From positions 1 to 36,052 of the forward strand of contig JAAVHC010000059.1 in the NCBI GenBank assembly GCA_014799925.1: 36,052 nt of DNA, read 5' to 3'. Under the pieces are notes generated by a model. That model made no database searches and was not told where the DNA came from. It worked only from the letters and a program-made list of their open reading frames with translations. The stretch comes from Oscillibacter sp. GTDB lineage: Bacteria; Bacillota; Clostridia; Oscillospirales; Oscillospiraceae. The translations under genes and the position numbers were made by a program. Below are positions 8,744 through 16,213 of the stretch, in pieces (positions within the stretch are counted from its first letter, which is position 1; every line of letters starts with the position of its first letter).

Positions 8744-8750
8744 TACAGAA

Positions 8751-8781
8751 CGGGGGAGGGCGTGCCCTCTCCCGCTTATTT
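8751..8781 (+). terminator. Terminator after the Cro-like gene
   Basis: CGGGGGAGGGC (8751-8761) pairs, with one G-T pair, to GCCCTCTCCCG (8764-8774), followed by CTTATTTTTT. It begins eight bases after the stop codon of the regulator. Confidence 0.8.
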
Positions 8782-8810
8782 TTTCTTCGCCCTGTGTGGG
8801 GCGGGGCGTC

Positions 8811-9255
8811 ACTTTTCCCTCGTGGGAAAAGTAACCAAAAGCACGCTTAGGAAACTACGTTTCCTAAGAACCTTCCTGAATGACGGGGGTTATGATTTAC
8901 GCTCCGACGTACCTGGTTTAGTTCTACCTGCGATTCTTCGTTGGTGCGCCGCACTTCTGCGTCTACCCACGGGTTCTAACGAGAGCCAGAGAGGCTGAAC
9001 CGCTGCTTGTCGGACTGCTTACCGTCGCCGGGAGGACCCAAAGCGATACGGTAGGGATTGCCGGTGACCACACTCAAATAGACGCAGAAGAGGAACGAGG
9101 CGGACGGCAGTATGATAGACAAAACCAGACTGTGCCACGGGCGCAAACAAAACAAAAATGAGGGATTCTCAAACCGCAGGTTTGAGCGACTTTTTGGGTA
9201 CTTTTTGTTCGTACAAAAAGTACCCGAGGGGTCCGGGGGCGAGAAGCCCCCGGGA
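8811..9255. repeat. Dispersed structured intergenic repeat, copy B
   Basis: Second copy of the repeat at 4601-5041, in the same orientation and again between two plus-strand genes. The hairpins are ACTTTTCCC-TCGT-GGGAAAAGT (8811-8832), CTTAGGAAAC-TAC-GTTTCCTAAG (8846-8868), the central block with CGACGTACC, GTCTACCCACGG, TTCTAACGA, CGCCGGGAG and ATACGGTAGGG, then CTCAAACC-GCA-GGTTTGAG (9168-9186), GGGTACTTTTTG/CAAAAAGTACCC (9196-9225) and CCGGGGGC/GCCCCCGG (9233-9253). The second and last stems are different sequences from those of copy A yet remain paired, which indicates selection on structure. The 8744-9308 gap has no supported ORF. Confidence 0.8.
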
Positions 9256-9308
9256 GCATGCCGCGCGTGGCCCCGGGGGCAACGATTAGAAATATGTAAA
9301 ATTTATGA

Positions 9309-9364
9309 TTGACAAACGTCTACCACTGTGGTATATTCTCGGTAGACGAAGGTGTACCGACACC
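9309..9364 (+). promoter_or_regulatory. Promoter with overlapping BlaI-type operators
   Basis: TTGACA (9309-9314), a 17-base spacer and TATATT (9332-9337) form a near-consensus promoter. A perfect TACCAC-T-GTGGTA palindrome (9321-9333) covers the spacer and the start of the -10, GTCTACC (9318-9324) has an inverted partner GGTAGAC (9341-9347), and GGTGT-ACCG-ACACC follows at 9351-9364. BlaI/MecI repressors bind such short palindromes over their own promoters, so autorepression of this unit is likely. Confidence 0.8.
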
Positions 9365-9382
9365 GATGAGGAGGGCTCCGCT

Positions 9383-9766
9383 GTGGAAAAGAAAAGAATC
9401 AGCCTCTCGGACGGCGAATGGAAGCTGATGAACCGTCTCTGGGAGAGACCCCCCATGACCATTATGGAGCTGACCGCCGCCCTGCGGGAGGAAACCGGAT
9501 GGGGGAAAAACACCGTTATCACCATGCTTTCCCGGCTGGAGGCAAAGGGAGCCGTACAGTGCGAGAAGCTGGACCGGGCAAAGCAGTATTTCCCGGTATT
9601 GAAGAAACAGGACGCCGCCAGAGCGGAAACGGAAAATTTTCTGGGGAAGGTCTACGGCGGAAGCCTGGGGCTGATGATGAGCGCCATGGTAGAGAGCCGC
9701 CGCCTGACGGAGTCTGACGTGGCGGAGCTGTCCGCCATTCTGGAAAAGGCGGGAGGCGCGAAGTGA
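9383..9766 (+). CDS. BlaI/MecI-type transcriptional repressor
   Basis: A 127-residue winged-helix repressor of the BlaI/MecI/CopY class. The pattern L-S-D-G-E-W-K-L-M-N-R-L-W, then MTIMELTAALREETGWGKNT and VITMLSRLEAKGAV are the wing-helix DNA-binding domain (residues about 5-75); the C-terminal half is the helical dimerisation domain cleaved by the cognate peptidase in BlaR1 systems. The start is GTG at 9383, six bases after a GAGGAGGGC site (9368-9376). The operators over the promoter at 9309 are its probable target. Its TGA overlaps the GTG start of the M56 gene by four bases, so the two proteins are translationally coupled. The regulated output is probably the three-gene unit itself. CopY-like copper sensing is an alternative, but no C-x-C metal hook is seen. 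Confidence 0.88.
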   Translation: MEKKRISLSDGEWKLMNRLWERPPMTIMELTAALREETGWGKNTVITMLSRLEAKGAVQCEKLDRAKQYFPVLKKQDAARAETENFLGKVYGGSLGLMMSAMVESRRLTESDVAELSAILEKAGGAK

Positions 9767-11538
9767 GGGAGGTGCTGCTGACTTCCTCGGCGCTGATTCT
9801 GGCATTGCTGGCTGTGAGAAAGGTCTTCCGGGAGAAGATCTCCCGGTGCGCACAATATGCCCTGTGGGGGCTGGCACTGCTGCGGCTGCTGATTCCGGCC
9901 AACCTTCCGGCGGTGAATTTCAGCCTGCTGTCCGTCTCCGAACCCGCGCGGGCGCAGATAGCTGAACGGCTGGAAAAGGAGCCGGTGTATGTGCTGCCGG
10001 TGTCTACCCGGGAAATCGCGGTTTCTTCATCCGCGCCCAATGTGATCCCGCCGGTGGAGGGCCGCTATTCGGCGGTCAAGCAGGAGGAGGGCCGGCCGGC
10101 CGTTCTGACAGAGTATGCCTTCACCCTGGAGGAGGCCCTGGAGCTGGTATGGAAAACCGGCATGGCCGGCATGGCCGCGTGGCTGGTCATCCTGAATTTC
10201 GGCCTTTGGAGAAGGCTGAGGAAAAATCGGATTCCGCTTGATCTGCCGGAGTGCGAATATCCGGTGTATCTGGTGGAGGAGGGCCTGGTTTCGCCATGCC
10301 TGTTCGGCCTGTTCCGGCCGGCCGTGTACCTGACTCCGGCCGCTCTGGAGAGTGAGGAGAGTCTGCGCCATGTGCTGGCCCACGAGGAGACCCACGCCCG
10401 GCACCTGGACCCCCTGTGGTCGCTGCTGCGGAACGTCTGCCTGACGGTTTACTGGTTTCACCCGCTGGTCTGGTGGGCGGCGGCGGCCTCCAAAGAGGAC
10501 TGCGAGCTGGCCTGCGACGAGGGCGCGCTGAGGCGTCTGGGAGCGGACGAGCGCGTCCCCTATGGCCAGACCCTGCTGCGGCTGATTCCGGTACGGAAAA
10601 GCGTGGGCGGCGTGCTGGTCGCGGCCACCACCATGACGTCGGATAAGAAACGGCTGAAGGAGCGCATTACCCGTATCGCGGAGAACCGGAAAACGAAAGC
10701 CGCGGCCCTCTGCGCCGCGCTGGCGGTGACGGCGGCGGTGTGCGCGGTGACGTTTACCGGATGCGCCGCCGCGGAAGAGCCGGCGGAGGCGCCTGCCGCG
10801 CCGGTAGACCCGGTCAATGCCGCCGAGCCGGACGAAGCGGTGCTGACCATCCCCCTGACGGATTTGTCCCCGTATGCGCCGGTAAAAGTGGTCCCCCTTC
10901 CGGCGGATACACCGGACGCGGGGCATCACCATGGAGATCACCATCAGAATCGGCTCAGGGCGGGCGGCGGCTGCCGCACAACGGAAAACTGCGGTACCTT
11001 CGTCTGGAATTACGGCGGAAACACCTACGTCTCCTCCCATGATCTCCGCCTGAGCTCCTATCCCGACAGCTACTTCCTTGTCTTCCCGGAGCAGGAGTAT
11101 CAAGAGGAGCCGTTTACCGGCCTGCTGGGCTATAACGGGGTGAAGATTACCTACCAAGTGGAGCTGGAGACGGGTGAGTGTACCGTCAACGACTACTACA
11201 TCTTCGAGGAGAGCGGGGACAGCGCGGACATCTATCTGCTGGCCCGGACTTATGGTCAGTCGGAAACCGCCGATATAGACGGCGATGGGGAATTGGAGCT
11301 GATTGCCGGCGACTTCCTGAAGCACTGTCAGCTGATTTTCCGGCGGGACGGACGGCTCTATGAGGCGGACATCCACGCGCTGGTCCATGAAAACTGGCCC
11401 GGGACGGGGGACTTCACAGGCTTCCTCTGGTCTCCGGAGGAAAACTGCCTCCATATATTTTACAGTCTCTTCTCCAGCGACAGCCGGCAGGACCGGCAAC
11501 TCCGTTTTGACGGCGAGAATCTGTTGCTATATAAATAG
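9763..11538 (+). CDS. M56 (BlaR1/MecR1-like) membrane metallopeptidase with extracytoplasmic domain
   Basis: A 591-residue membrane sensor-peptidase. N-terminal helices (about 3-18 and 32-46), a third near 132-150, then the zinc site LAHEETHARHLDP with H207, E208 and H211, the FHPLVWWAAAASKEDCELACDEGAL segment that is diagnostic of M56 (helix plus E-x-x-C-D-E), and a helix at about 304-322. BlaR1 proteins sense a ligand outside and cleave BlaI inside. Here the outer domain is not a penicillin-binding sensor. It begins with a lipoprotein-like TFTGC segment, has a His-rich HHHGDHH patch (388-394), and contains a D-I-D-G-D-G-E-L-E-L calcium-type loop near 507. GTG start overlaps the repressor stop. 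A metal or envelope signal is inferred from the His patch and from the next gene. Confidence 0.85.
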   Translation: MREVLLTSSALILALLAVRKVFREKISRCAQYALWGLALLRLLIPANLPAVNFSLLSVSEPARAQIAERLEKEPVYVLPVSTREIAVSSSAPNVIPPVEGRYSAVKQEEGRPAVLTEYAFTLEEALELVWKTGMAGMAAWLVILNFGLWRRLRKNRIPLDLPECEYPVYLVEEGLVSPCLFGLFRPAVYLTPAALESEESLRHVLAHEETHARHLDPLWSLLRNVCLTVYWFHPLVWWAAAASKEDCELACDEGALRRLGADERVPYGQTLLRLIPVRKSVGGVLVAATTMTSDKKRLKERITRIAENRKTKAAALCAALAVTAAVCAVTFTGCAAAEEPAEAPAAPVDPVNAAEPDEAVLTIPLTDLSPYAPVKVVPLPADTPDAGHHHGDHHQNRLRAGGGCRTTENCGTFVWNYGGNTYVSSHDLRLSSYPDSYFLVFPEQEYQEEPFTGLLGYNGVKITYQVELETGECTVNDYYIFEESGDSADIYLLARTYGQSETADIDGDGELELIAGDFLKHCQLIFRRDGRLYEADIHALVHENWPGTGDFTGFLWSPEENCLHIFYSLFSSDSRQDRQLRFDGENLLLYK

Positions 11539-11560
11539 TCTGAATAGGAGGAACACAACC

Positions 11561-12070
11561 ATGAGGAATTTACCCACAACAAGAAAGCCCCTGCAAAAAC
11601 GCACCCTTGTCCTGCTGCTGGCCCTTGTAACAGCCATGGCGCTGATGGTCCCGGCCATGGCCCACGGTCACCACGGCGGCAGAACGGGCCAGACTCAGGT
11701 GACCGTCTGCACCGTCGCGGACTGTGATCAGGCGGGCCGCCACGTCCACAACGGCGTGACCTACTGCGGCTACGCCCATACCGGCGGCGTGTGCGACAGC
11801 AAGTGCCTGGCCCTGTGCCCTGTGGAGGGCTGCACTCTTACCGGACGGCACGTCCATGATGGCACGACCTATTGCGGCAACCACCACGAGGCGGGCTTCT
11901 GCGACGGCAAGTGCCTGGAGCTGTGCCCTGTGGAGGGCTGCACCCTTACCGGCCAGCACGTCCACGACGGCACGACCTACTGCGGCAACCACCATGAGGC
12001 GGGCTTCTGCATTGGCAGCTGCGCTGTCAGTGATACCGGCGGGCATCATCACGGCGGATGTCACCATTGA
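11561..12070 (+). CDS. Secreted Cys/His-rich protein with three 36-residue repeats
   Basis: 169 residues. Residues 1-35 are a signal peptide (basic start, LVLLLALVTAMALM core, A-M-A cleavage). The mature part is three tandem repeats of exactly 36 residues starting at residues 50, 86 and 122, with the pattern C-x4-C-x5-H-V-H-x-G-x-T-Y-C-G-x2-H-x4-C-x3-C (small variations), so each repeat holds five Cys and three or four His. His-rich clusters flank the repeats (HGHHGG near 35 and HHHGGCHH at the end). The invariant Cys and His suggest metal binding or a disulfide-rich fold outside the cell; function is not known to me. It follows the M56 gene by 22 bases with an AGGAGGAA site, apparently the output gene of the BlaI/M56 unit. 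Confidence 0.85.
   Translation: MRNLPTTRKPLQKRTLVLLLALVTAMALMVPAMAHGHHGGRTGQTQVTVCTVADCDQAGRHVHNGVTYCGYAHTGGVCDSKCLALCPVEGCTLTGRHVHDGTTYCGNHHEAGFCDGKCLELCPVEGCTLTGQHVHDGTTYCGNHHEAGFCIGSCAVSDTGGHHHGGCHH
11708..12031 (+). repeat. Three in-frame 108-base tandem repeats
   Basis: Units at 11708-11815, 11816-11923 and 11924-12031 encode the three Cys/His repeats. Units 2 and 3 are nearly identical at the DNA level and unit 1 is more diverged, suggesting a recent duplication of the last unit and possible length variation between strains. Confidence 0.9.
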
Positions 12071-12119
12071 CGCTTTTCCTTGAAAGAAAAAGGTCCTGGA
12101 TGGACCGCCAATTCCGTTC

Positions 12120-12156
12120 CATTCTGCGCAGGCGCATCGAGCGCCTGCGCAGAATG
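12120..12156. repeat. Perfect 16-bp hairpin, first of an adjacent pair
   Basis: CATTCTGCGCAGGCGC (12120-12135) pairs perfectly with 12141-12156 around ATCGA. It lies between converging genes, but no T-run follows, so a simple terminator does not explain it. Confidence 0.85.
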
Positions 12157-12193
12157 GATTGCGCATGACCGTTCGATGCGGTCATGCGCAATC
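12157..12193. repeat. Perfect 15-bp hairpin, second of an adjacent pair
   Basis: GATTGCGCATGACCG (12157-12171) pairs perfectly with 12179-12193 around TTCGATG, starting at the base after the first hairpin ends. The two loops share the word TCGA. The pair ends 30 bases from the stop of the pseudouridine synthase gene. Confidence 0.85.
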
Positions 12194-12223
12194 TGTACAT
12201 CCCTCAAAAGGAACAATATGAAT

Positions 12224-13144
12224 CTACAACATCCGCCGCAGTTTTTCCAGCACCGCCGCGAACTCCCTGTCCAGCGGACAGCTCAGCTCCATCGTTTCCC
12301 CGGTTCGGGGATGCACGAACCGCAGGCCCACCGCGTGGAGGCACTGTCCCGTCAGCCCCGGCACGGGCTTCTGCGCTCCGTACACCGTGTCTCCATAGAT
12401 GGGATGGCCGATATAGGCCATATGCACCCGGATCTGGTGGGTCCGTCCGGTCTCCAGGCGGCAGCGGACGTGGGTGAGGCCGGGGAAGCGCTCCAGCACC
12501 TCCCAGTGGGTGACGGCGCTCTTGCCGCCGCGGTCTGTCACCGCCATTTTTTTCCGGTCCGTATGGTGCCGCCCGATGGGCGCGTCCACCGTACCGGTTT
12601 CCTCCCGGAGGTTCCCCGCCACCACCGCCTCGTAGGTCCGGGCCAGGGTATGATCCTGAAGCTGAGCGGAGAGGGCCAGATGGGCGGCGTCGTTCTTGGC
12701 GGCAATGATGAGACCGCTGGTGTCCCGGTCGATCCGGTGGACGATGCCGGGGCGCAGGGCGCCGCCCACACCGCTGAGGCTGTCTCCGCAGTGGTAGAGC
12801 AGGGCGTTGACCAGGGTGCCGTCCGGATGTCCCGGCGCGGGATGGACCACCAGGCCGGAGGGCTTGTTGACCACGATGACGTCGGCGTCCTCGTACACCA
12901 CGTCCAGAGGGATGTCCTGAGGCAGAGCTTCGATGGGCTCCGGGTCCGGGAGGACAGCGGAGATGTTTTCCCCGCCGGAGAGGCGGCAGCTTTTGGAGGC
13001 GGGCCTGCCGTTCACCGTCACCTGCCCCGTCTCAATGAGCCGCACGGCGGCGGAGCGGGTCAGATCCGGCAGCCGGGCGGCCAGGAAGCTGTCCAGCCGG
13101 ACGCCCCCGTCCTCACTGCCCGCCGTCAGGTGAATCGGTTCCAT
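12224..13144 (-). CDS. RluA-family rRNA pseudouridine synthase (RluD-like)
   Basis: A 306-residue RNA-modifying enzyme. An S4 RNA-binding domain occupies about residues 13-75 (V-R-L-D-S-F-L, T-R-S-A-A-V-R-L-I-E-T-G-Q-V-T-V-N-G), followed by the catalytic domain with VNKPSGLVVHPAPGH, the signature R-P-G-I-V-H-R-I-D-R-D-T-S-G with nucleophile D139, and E-T-G-R-T-H-Q-I-R-V-H near 240. Such enzymes convert uridine to pseudouridine in 23S rRNA. The ATG at 13144 has AAGGAG upstream and lies inside the end of lspA (31-base overlap), the usual lspA-rluD arrangement in Firmicutes. It is the last gene of a minus-strand operon with lspA and the phosphatase. Confidence 0.93.
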   Translation of the reverse strand: MEPIHLTAGSEDGGVRLDSFLAARLPDLTRSAAVRLIETGQVTVNGRPASKSCRLSGGENISAVLPDPEPIEALPQDIPLDVVYEDADVIVVNKPSGLVVHPAPGHPDGTLVNALLYHCGDSLSGVGGALRPGIVHRIDRDTSGLIIAAKNDAAHLALSAQLQDHTLARTYEAVVAGNLREETGTVDAPIGRHHTDRKKMAVTDRGGKSAVTHWEVLERFPGLTHVRCRLETGRTHQIRVHMAYIGHPIYGDTVYGAQKPVPGLTGQCLHAVGLRFVHPRTGETMELSCPLDREFAAVLEKLRRML

Positions 13145-13610
13145 GCTCCGGCTCCTTCTTCTCCGTCCCCTTGTCATGGAGCAGCAGATAATATGCGGCA
13201 AATCCGATGACGCCGCACACCACCAGGATGTCCGCCACATTGAACACGGGGTAATTCATAAACTGGAAGTTGAACATGTCCACCACGTATCCCAGCCGCA
13301 CCCGGTCGATGAGGTTCCCCAGTCCGCCGCCCAGTATGACCGTCAGCGTCCACATGGCCAGGGGATGGGAGAAATATCTCTTTACCAGCAGCGCCGCGAT
13401 ACCGGCCATCAGCGCCGCCGTCACAACGGTGAGAATCCAGGTATGACCCGTGAGGATGGAGAACCCGCCGCCGGTGTTCCGGATGTAGAGCAGCTCCACC
13501 ACCCCCGGCAGCAGGGGCGCGGACTCATACAGCGCCAGGCGGGACACCACATAGAGCTTCACCGCCTGATCCGCGGCGACGCACAGGATGATGGCAAGGA
13601 TGTAGGGCAT
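13113..13610 (-). CDS. lspA: Lipoprotein signal peptidase (signal peptidase II)
   Basis: A 165-residue membrane aspartyl protease that removes signal peptides from lipidated prolipoproteins. Four membrane helices are evident (about 3-20, 57-77, 84-101 and 124-143). The conserved N-T-G-G-G-F (45-50, usually NxGAAF), G-N-L-I-D-R (98-103), V-V-D-M with catalytic D111, and F-N-V-A-D with catalytic D127 identify it. The polar C-terminal tail overlaps the start of the pseudouridine synthase gene. It begins three bases after the stop of the upstream phosphatase gene. One of its substrates in this window is probably the lipoprotein at 19014-19751. Confidence 0.94.
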   Translation of the reverse strand: MPYILAIILCVAADQAVKLYVVSRLALYESAPLLPGVVELLYIRNTGGGFSILTGHTWILTVVTAALMAGIAALLVKRYFSHPLAMWTLTVILGGGLGNLIDRVRLGYVVDMFNFQFMNYPVFNVADILVVCGVIGFAAYYLLLHDKGTEKKEPEHGTDSPDGGQ

Positions 13611-13613
13611 CGG

Positions 13614-14378
13614 TTATACCTCCAGCTCTTTGAGCACGTCCTGATTGACCTGATTGCTGGCCCAGACGCTGCACCGGTCCGCGAGGGGCAGAGGGCCTCC
13701 CTCCAGGGTGGAGACAAAGCCGCCGGCCTCGGTAATGATGAGGCTTCCCGCCGCGTAGTCCCAGGGGCACAGGCTGTACTCGAAAAACAGCTCTGTCCGC
13801 CCGCAGGCCACGTCGCACAGATCCAGCGCCGCCGCGCCCAGGCGGCGGAAATCGCAGCTGCGCCGGAAAAGCTGCTCCGCTAAGCGCATGGTGGGTTCCA
13901 GATATTCCCGGCGGTAGATGGCGGTGCCCATGCCGAATACGCCCTCCGACAGGGGCCGCCGGCTGACGTGGATGGGCCGGCCGTTCAGAAACGCGCCGCC
14001 GCCCCGCCGGGCAGAAAACAGCTCGTCCTTGTAGGGATCGTACACCACGCCGTACTCCAATACGCCGTCATGGGCCAGGGCCACGGAGATGGCGCTCTGC
14101 CGCAGGCCCCGGACAAAGTTGGTGGTGCCGTCAATGGGGTCCACGATGAAGGCCCAGCCCCGGCCGGGGTCGGCGTTCTCCGTCTCCTCCTCGCCGAAAA
14201 AGATGGAGCCGGGCGCCAGGGGCGGCAGCTTCTCCTTCAGGAAATTCTCCACCGCCAGATCGTACTCCGTCACCAGGTCGGCGGCGGAGGTTTTTTCATG
14301 GGTATGGGACCAGATATCATGGGCGGAGAGGACGATATCCCCCGCCTCGCGGACGATGGGAATCATTTTCTCTAACAT
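13614..14378 (-). CDS. Inositol monophosphatase family phosphatase
   Basis: A 254-residue Mg2+-dependent phosphatase of the IMPase/SuhB/FBPase-like fold. Metal-site motifs are complete: F-G-E-E-E at 61-65, D-P-I-D-G-T-T-N-F at 80-88 and W-D-Y-A-A-G near 207-212. T-E-Y-D (37-40) precedes them as expected. Bacterial members hydrolyse inositol-1-phosphate or other small sugar phosphates; SuhB also contacts rRNA transcription complexes in Escherichia coli. The actual substrate cannot be inferred here. It is the first gene of the operon with lspA and the pseudouridine synthase, and is divergent from the flavodoxin-like gene, 91 bases away. Confidence 0.92.
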   Translation of the reverse strand: MLEKMIPIVREAGDIVLSAHDIWSHTHEKTSAADLVTEYDLAVENFLKEKLPPLAPGSIFFGEEETENADPGRGWAFIVDPIDGTTNFVRGLRQSAISVALAHDGVLEYGVVYDPYKDELFSARRGGGAFLNGRPIHVSRRPLSEGVFGMGTAIYRREYLEPTMRLAEQLFRRSCDFRRLGAAALDLCDVACGRTELFFEYSLCPWDYAAGSLIITEAGGFVSTLEGGPLPLADRCSVWASNQVNQDVLKELEV

Positions 14379-14469
14379 GGTGAGACTCCTTTTTCGCTTG
14401 TTTCCCTATGGACTTGTGAGCCGGTTTTTGCTAAAATAGATACGGCTTTCAGCCGCAGGGAGGATTTAT

Positions 14470-15024
14470 ATGAAAACTTTGATCATCAACGGTTCGCCCC
14501 GGCCCAACGGCGATACGGTCAGCCTGATCCGCCGCCTGGAAGGGGGCCTTGCCGGGGAATGCAAGGTGATAGACGCTTACCGGTGCAAAATTTCGCCCTG
14601 TGTGGACTGCCGGTATTGCCGGGACCACAGCGGCTGCGCCATTCAGGATGAAATGCAGGCGGTCTATCCGTATATCCAGGAATGTGACAATATCGTGATC
14701 GCTTCCCCCATTTACTTTTCCGAAGTAACCGGAAAAGTCCTGGATGTTTGCAGCAGATTGCAGACCTGGTTCTGCGCCAGATTTTACAGAGGGGAAACGC
14801 CCATCCAAAAAACAAAGCGGGGCGCGGTCATCCTGACAGGAGGCGGCGACGGCGCACCGGATAAGGCTTACGGCACGGCGTGTACACTGCTGCACCAGAT
14901 GAACTGTCGGAGCATCCATCCCATGGTGTGCTCCCACGATACCGACCGACGGCCCGCCATTGAGGATGCGCAGGCGCTGGCGGGGGTGGAAAGCATCGTC
15001 GGGTTTTTCAATCAGGAGAACTGA
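14470..15024 (+). CDS. Flavodoxin-fold NAD(P)H/FMN-type oxidoreductase with Cys cluster
   Basis: A 184-residue flavoprotein. It opens with MKTLIINGSPRPNGDT, the phosphate loop of the NADPH-dependent FMN reductase/iron-sulfur flavoprotein group, followed by a four-Cys motif C44-x2-C47-x2-C50-x5-C56 as found in iron-sulfur flavoproteins, then NIVIASPIYFSEVTGKV, the isoalloxazine loop. The C-terminal half (VILTGGGDGAPDK and later) completes the Rossmann-like fold. It would bind FMN and perhaps a cluster, transferring electrons in the cytosol of an anaerobe, but the redox partner is unknown. AGGGAGG (about 14457-14463) precedes the ATG. Its 3' end overlaps the converging HExxH gene by 17 bases. 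Confidence 0.85.
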   Translation: MKTLIINGSPRPNGDTVSLIRRLEGGLAGECKVIDAYRCKISPCVDCRYCRDHSGCAIQDEMQAVYPYIQECDNIVIASPIYFSEVTGKVLDVCSRLQTWFCARFYRGETPIQKTKRGAVILTGGGDGAPDKAYGTACTLLHQMNCRSIHPMVCSHDTDRRPAIEDAQALAGVESIVGFFNQEN

Positions 15025-15952
15025 GATACTTCCGCTCCATCTCCCCGTCGCTCTCCCGGAACAGCGCCAGAGCGGCGGCCCGCGCCTCCGGAATGGGGAG
15101 GACCGTCAGTTCCTCGCGGGTCTTGCGCAGCCGCTCCCCAAATCCACGGATAATCCGCTCGGCGGCCAGGGCGTGGCCGTTTTCCGCTCTGCCGGCGTCC
15201 GCCTCCCGCAGGAACCGGTCCAGCATCCGCCGCTCCTCCGAATAGATCAGCTCCACCAGCTTGGCCCGGTACTCCAGATCCTCGGGGGACATGCCCGGAT
15301 AGCGGTCCTGATCCGCCGCGTGCTGGGCCTCGTGCTTCAGGAGGGACACCCGGAAGTTCTCCGAGTCCAGATCATAATTGGATTTGATGCAATGGATCAG
15401 CCCGTCACCGTTGGACCAGCCGCCGGTACCGGACATACCGAAGGTCAGATAGCTCAGCCAGCTCTCCATGATAAAGCCGTCCAGCAGCTTTACGGCGTAG
15501 TCCCGCGTACCGTCCGGCAGCTCCACCTCATAATGCTTCAGCTCCTCCGTTCTCCAGATGTAAGGCCCGTAATAGCCGTTGGTCCGGCCGCACAGAGCGT
15601 ACAGCGATCGGCTGCGGAAGGCCTCCGCCACCTTCCCCTCCAACTCATCCAGCGGGGCGGCGGGGTCAGCCTGAAACAGCTCCGCCAGCCGGAAGCGGAG
15701 CTGTTCGGCGGCGTCCTCCGCGCTCCGCTCCAGATAGAAAACCTCACGGTAGTACTTTTGATACATTAAAAGGATCTCATTCAGGCCGTCGTCTATGTCA
15801 TAGGTGAGATAATTCTCTTCCTGAAACAGGGACTCGTACCTCCGGCACAGCTCCGCCAGCTCAGAAAACCGCGCGGCGTACTCCATCGCGGCGCGCAGCT
15901 TCCCCTTTTCAAGGTACGCAAGGCACAGATTCCGGTCAAATGCGCTGCTCAT
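15008..15952 (-). CDS. Orphan protein with an HExxH zinc-peptidase motif
   Basis: A 314-residue soluble protein I cannot place in a named family. The first 110 residues look helical (TPR-like). The C-terminal half has LLKHEAQHAADQDRYPG with H207, E208 and H211, an HExxH zinc-peptidase motif, and 20-30 residues later RAKLVELIYSEE, whose Glu could be the third ligand as in gluzincins. There is no signal peptide, so a substrate would be cytosolic. The ATG at 15952 follows a GTGGAG site and overlaps the stop of the upstream 54-residue gene as ATGA, so the pair is translationally coupled. An in-frame GTG at 15967 is a less likely start. Confidence 0.8.
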   Translation of the reverse strand: MSSAFDRNLCLAYLEKGKLRAAMEYAARFSELAELCRRYESLFQEENYLTYDIDDGLNEILLMYQKYYREVFYLERSAEDAAEQLRFRLAELFQADPAAPLDELEGKVAEAFRSRSLYALCGRTNGYYGPYIWRTEELKHYEVELPDGTRDYAVKLLDGFIMESWLSYLTFGMSGTGGWSNGDGLIHCIKSNYDLDSENFRVSLLKHEAQHAADQDRYPGMSPEDLEYRAKLVELIYSEERRMLDRFLREADAGRAENGHALAAERIIRGFGERLRKTREELTVLPIPEARAAALALFRESDGEMERKYLSSPD

Positions 15953-16113
15953 GCGATCAGGCTCCACTCAAAGTTTTCCCACAGCAGGCGGCTGCCCACA
16001 TCGGCGCCGTCCGGCAGCAGGAACATGGCGACCTGATTCTCCACGCCGCTGTCGCTGGTCATGTAGGCATAGTCCCCGTTGATGGTATTGACGGTATAGT
16101 AAACGGGCTCCAT
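15949..16113 (-). CDS. Small DUF3006-like protein, 54 aa
   Basis: A 54-residue ORF with a good GGGAGGG ribosome site (about 16122-16128). The sequence MEPVYYTVNTINGDYAYMTS, then V-A-M-F-L-L-P-D-G-A-D-V-G-S-R-L-L-W resembles DUF3006 proteins: a beta-strand start with x-R/x-x-G-D-Y-A and a central L-P-x-G-x-x-x-G-x-x-L turn. Function unknown. Its TGA overlaps the ATG of the HExxH gene by four bases (ATGA), so both are made together. It begins 100 bases from the divergent PerR promoter. Confidence 0.72.
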   Translation of the reverse strand: MEPVYYTVNTINGDYAYMTSDSGVENQVAMFLLPDGADVGSRLLWENFEWSLIA

Positions 16114-16213
16114 AAAAGGCCCTCCCTTCTTTTGGACAGAAGTAATATATCATAAAACTCTCCGCTTTACAAGGCGGGTGGGAATCTTTCCCACCCGTTC
16201 ACAAAAAATTCAC

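Noticed and set aside
8762-9312. Short open frames inside the structured repeat copies
   Set aside because: They are not conserved in frame between the two copies and lack ribosome sites, while the stems are conserved.
10027-11499. A 490-residue antisense frame over the M56 gene
   Set aside because: Same kind of shadow; the plus-strand M56 motifs and coupled start decide the coding strand.
11708-12031. Tandem 108-base repeats as a CRISPR or satellite array
   Set aside because: They are in frame within a secreted protein, have no spacers and code for conserved Cys/His positions.
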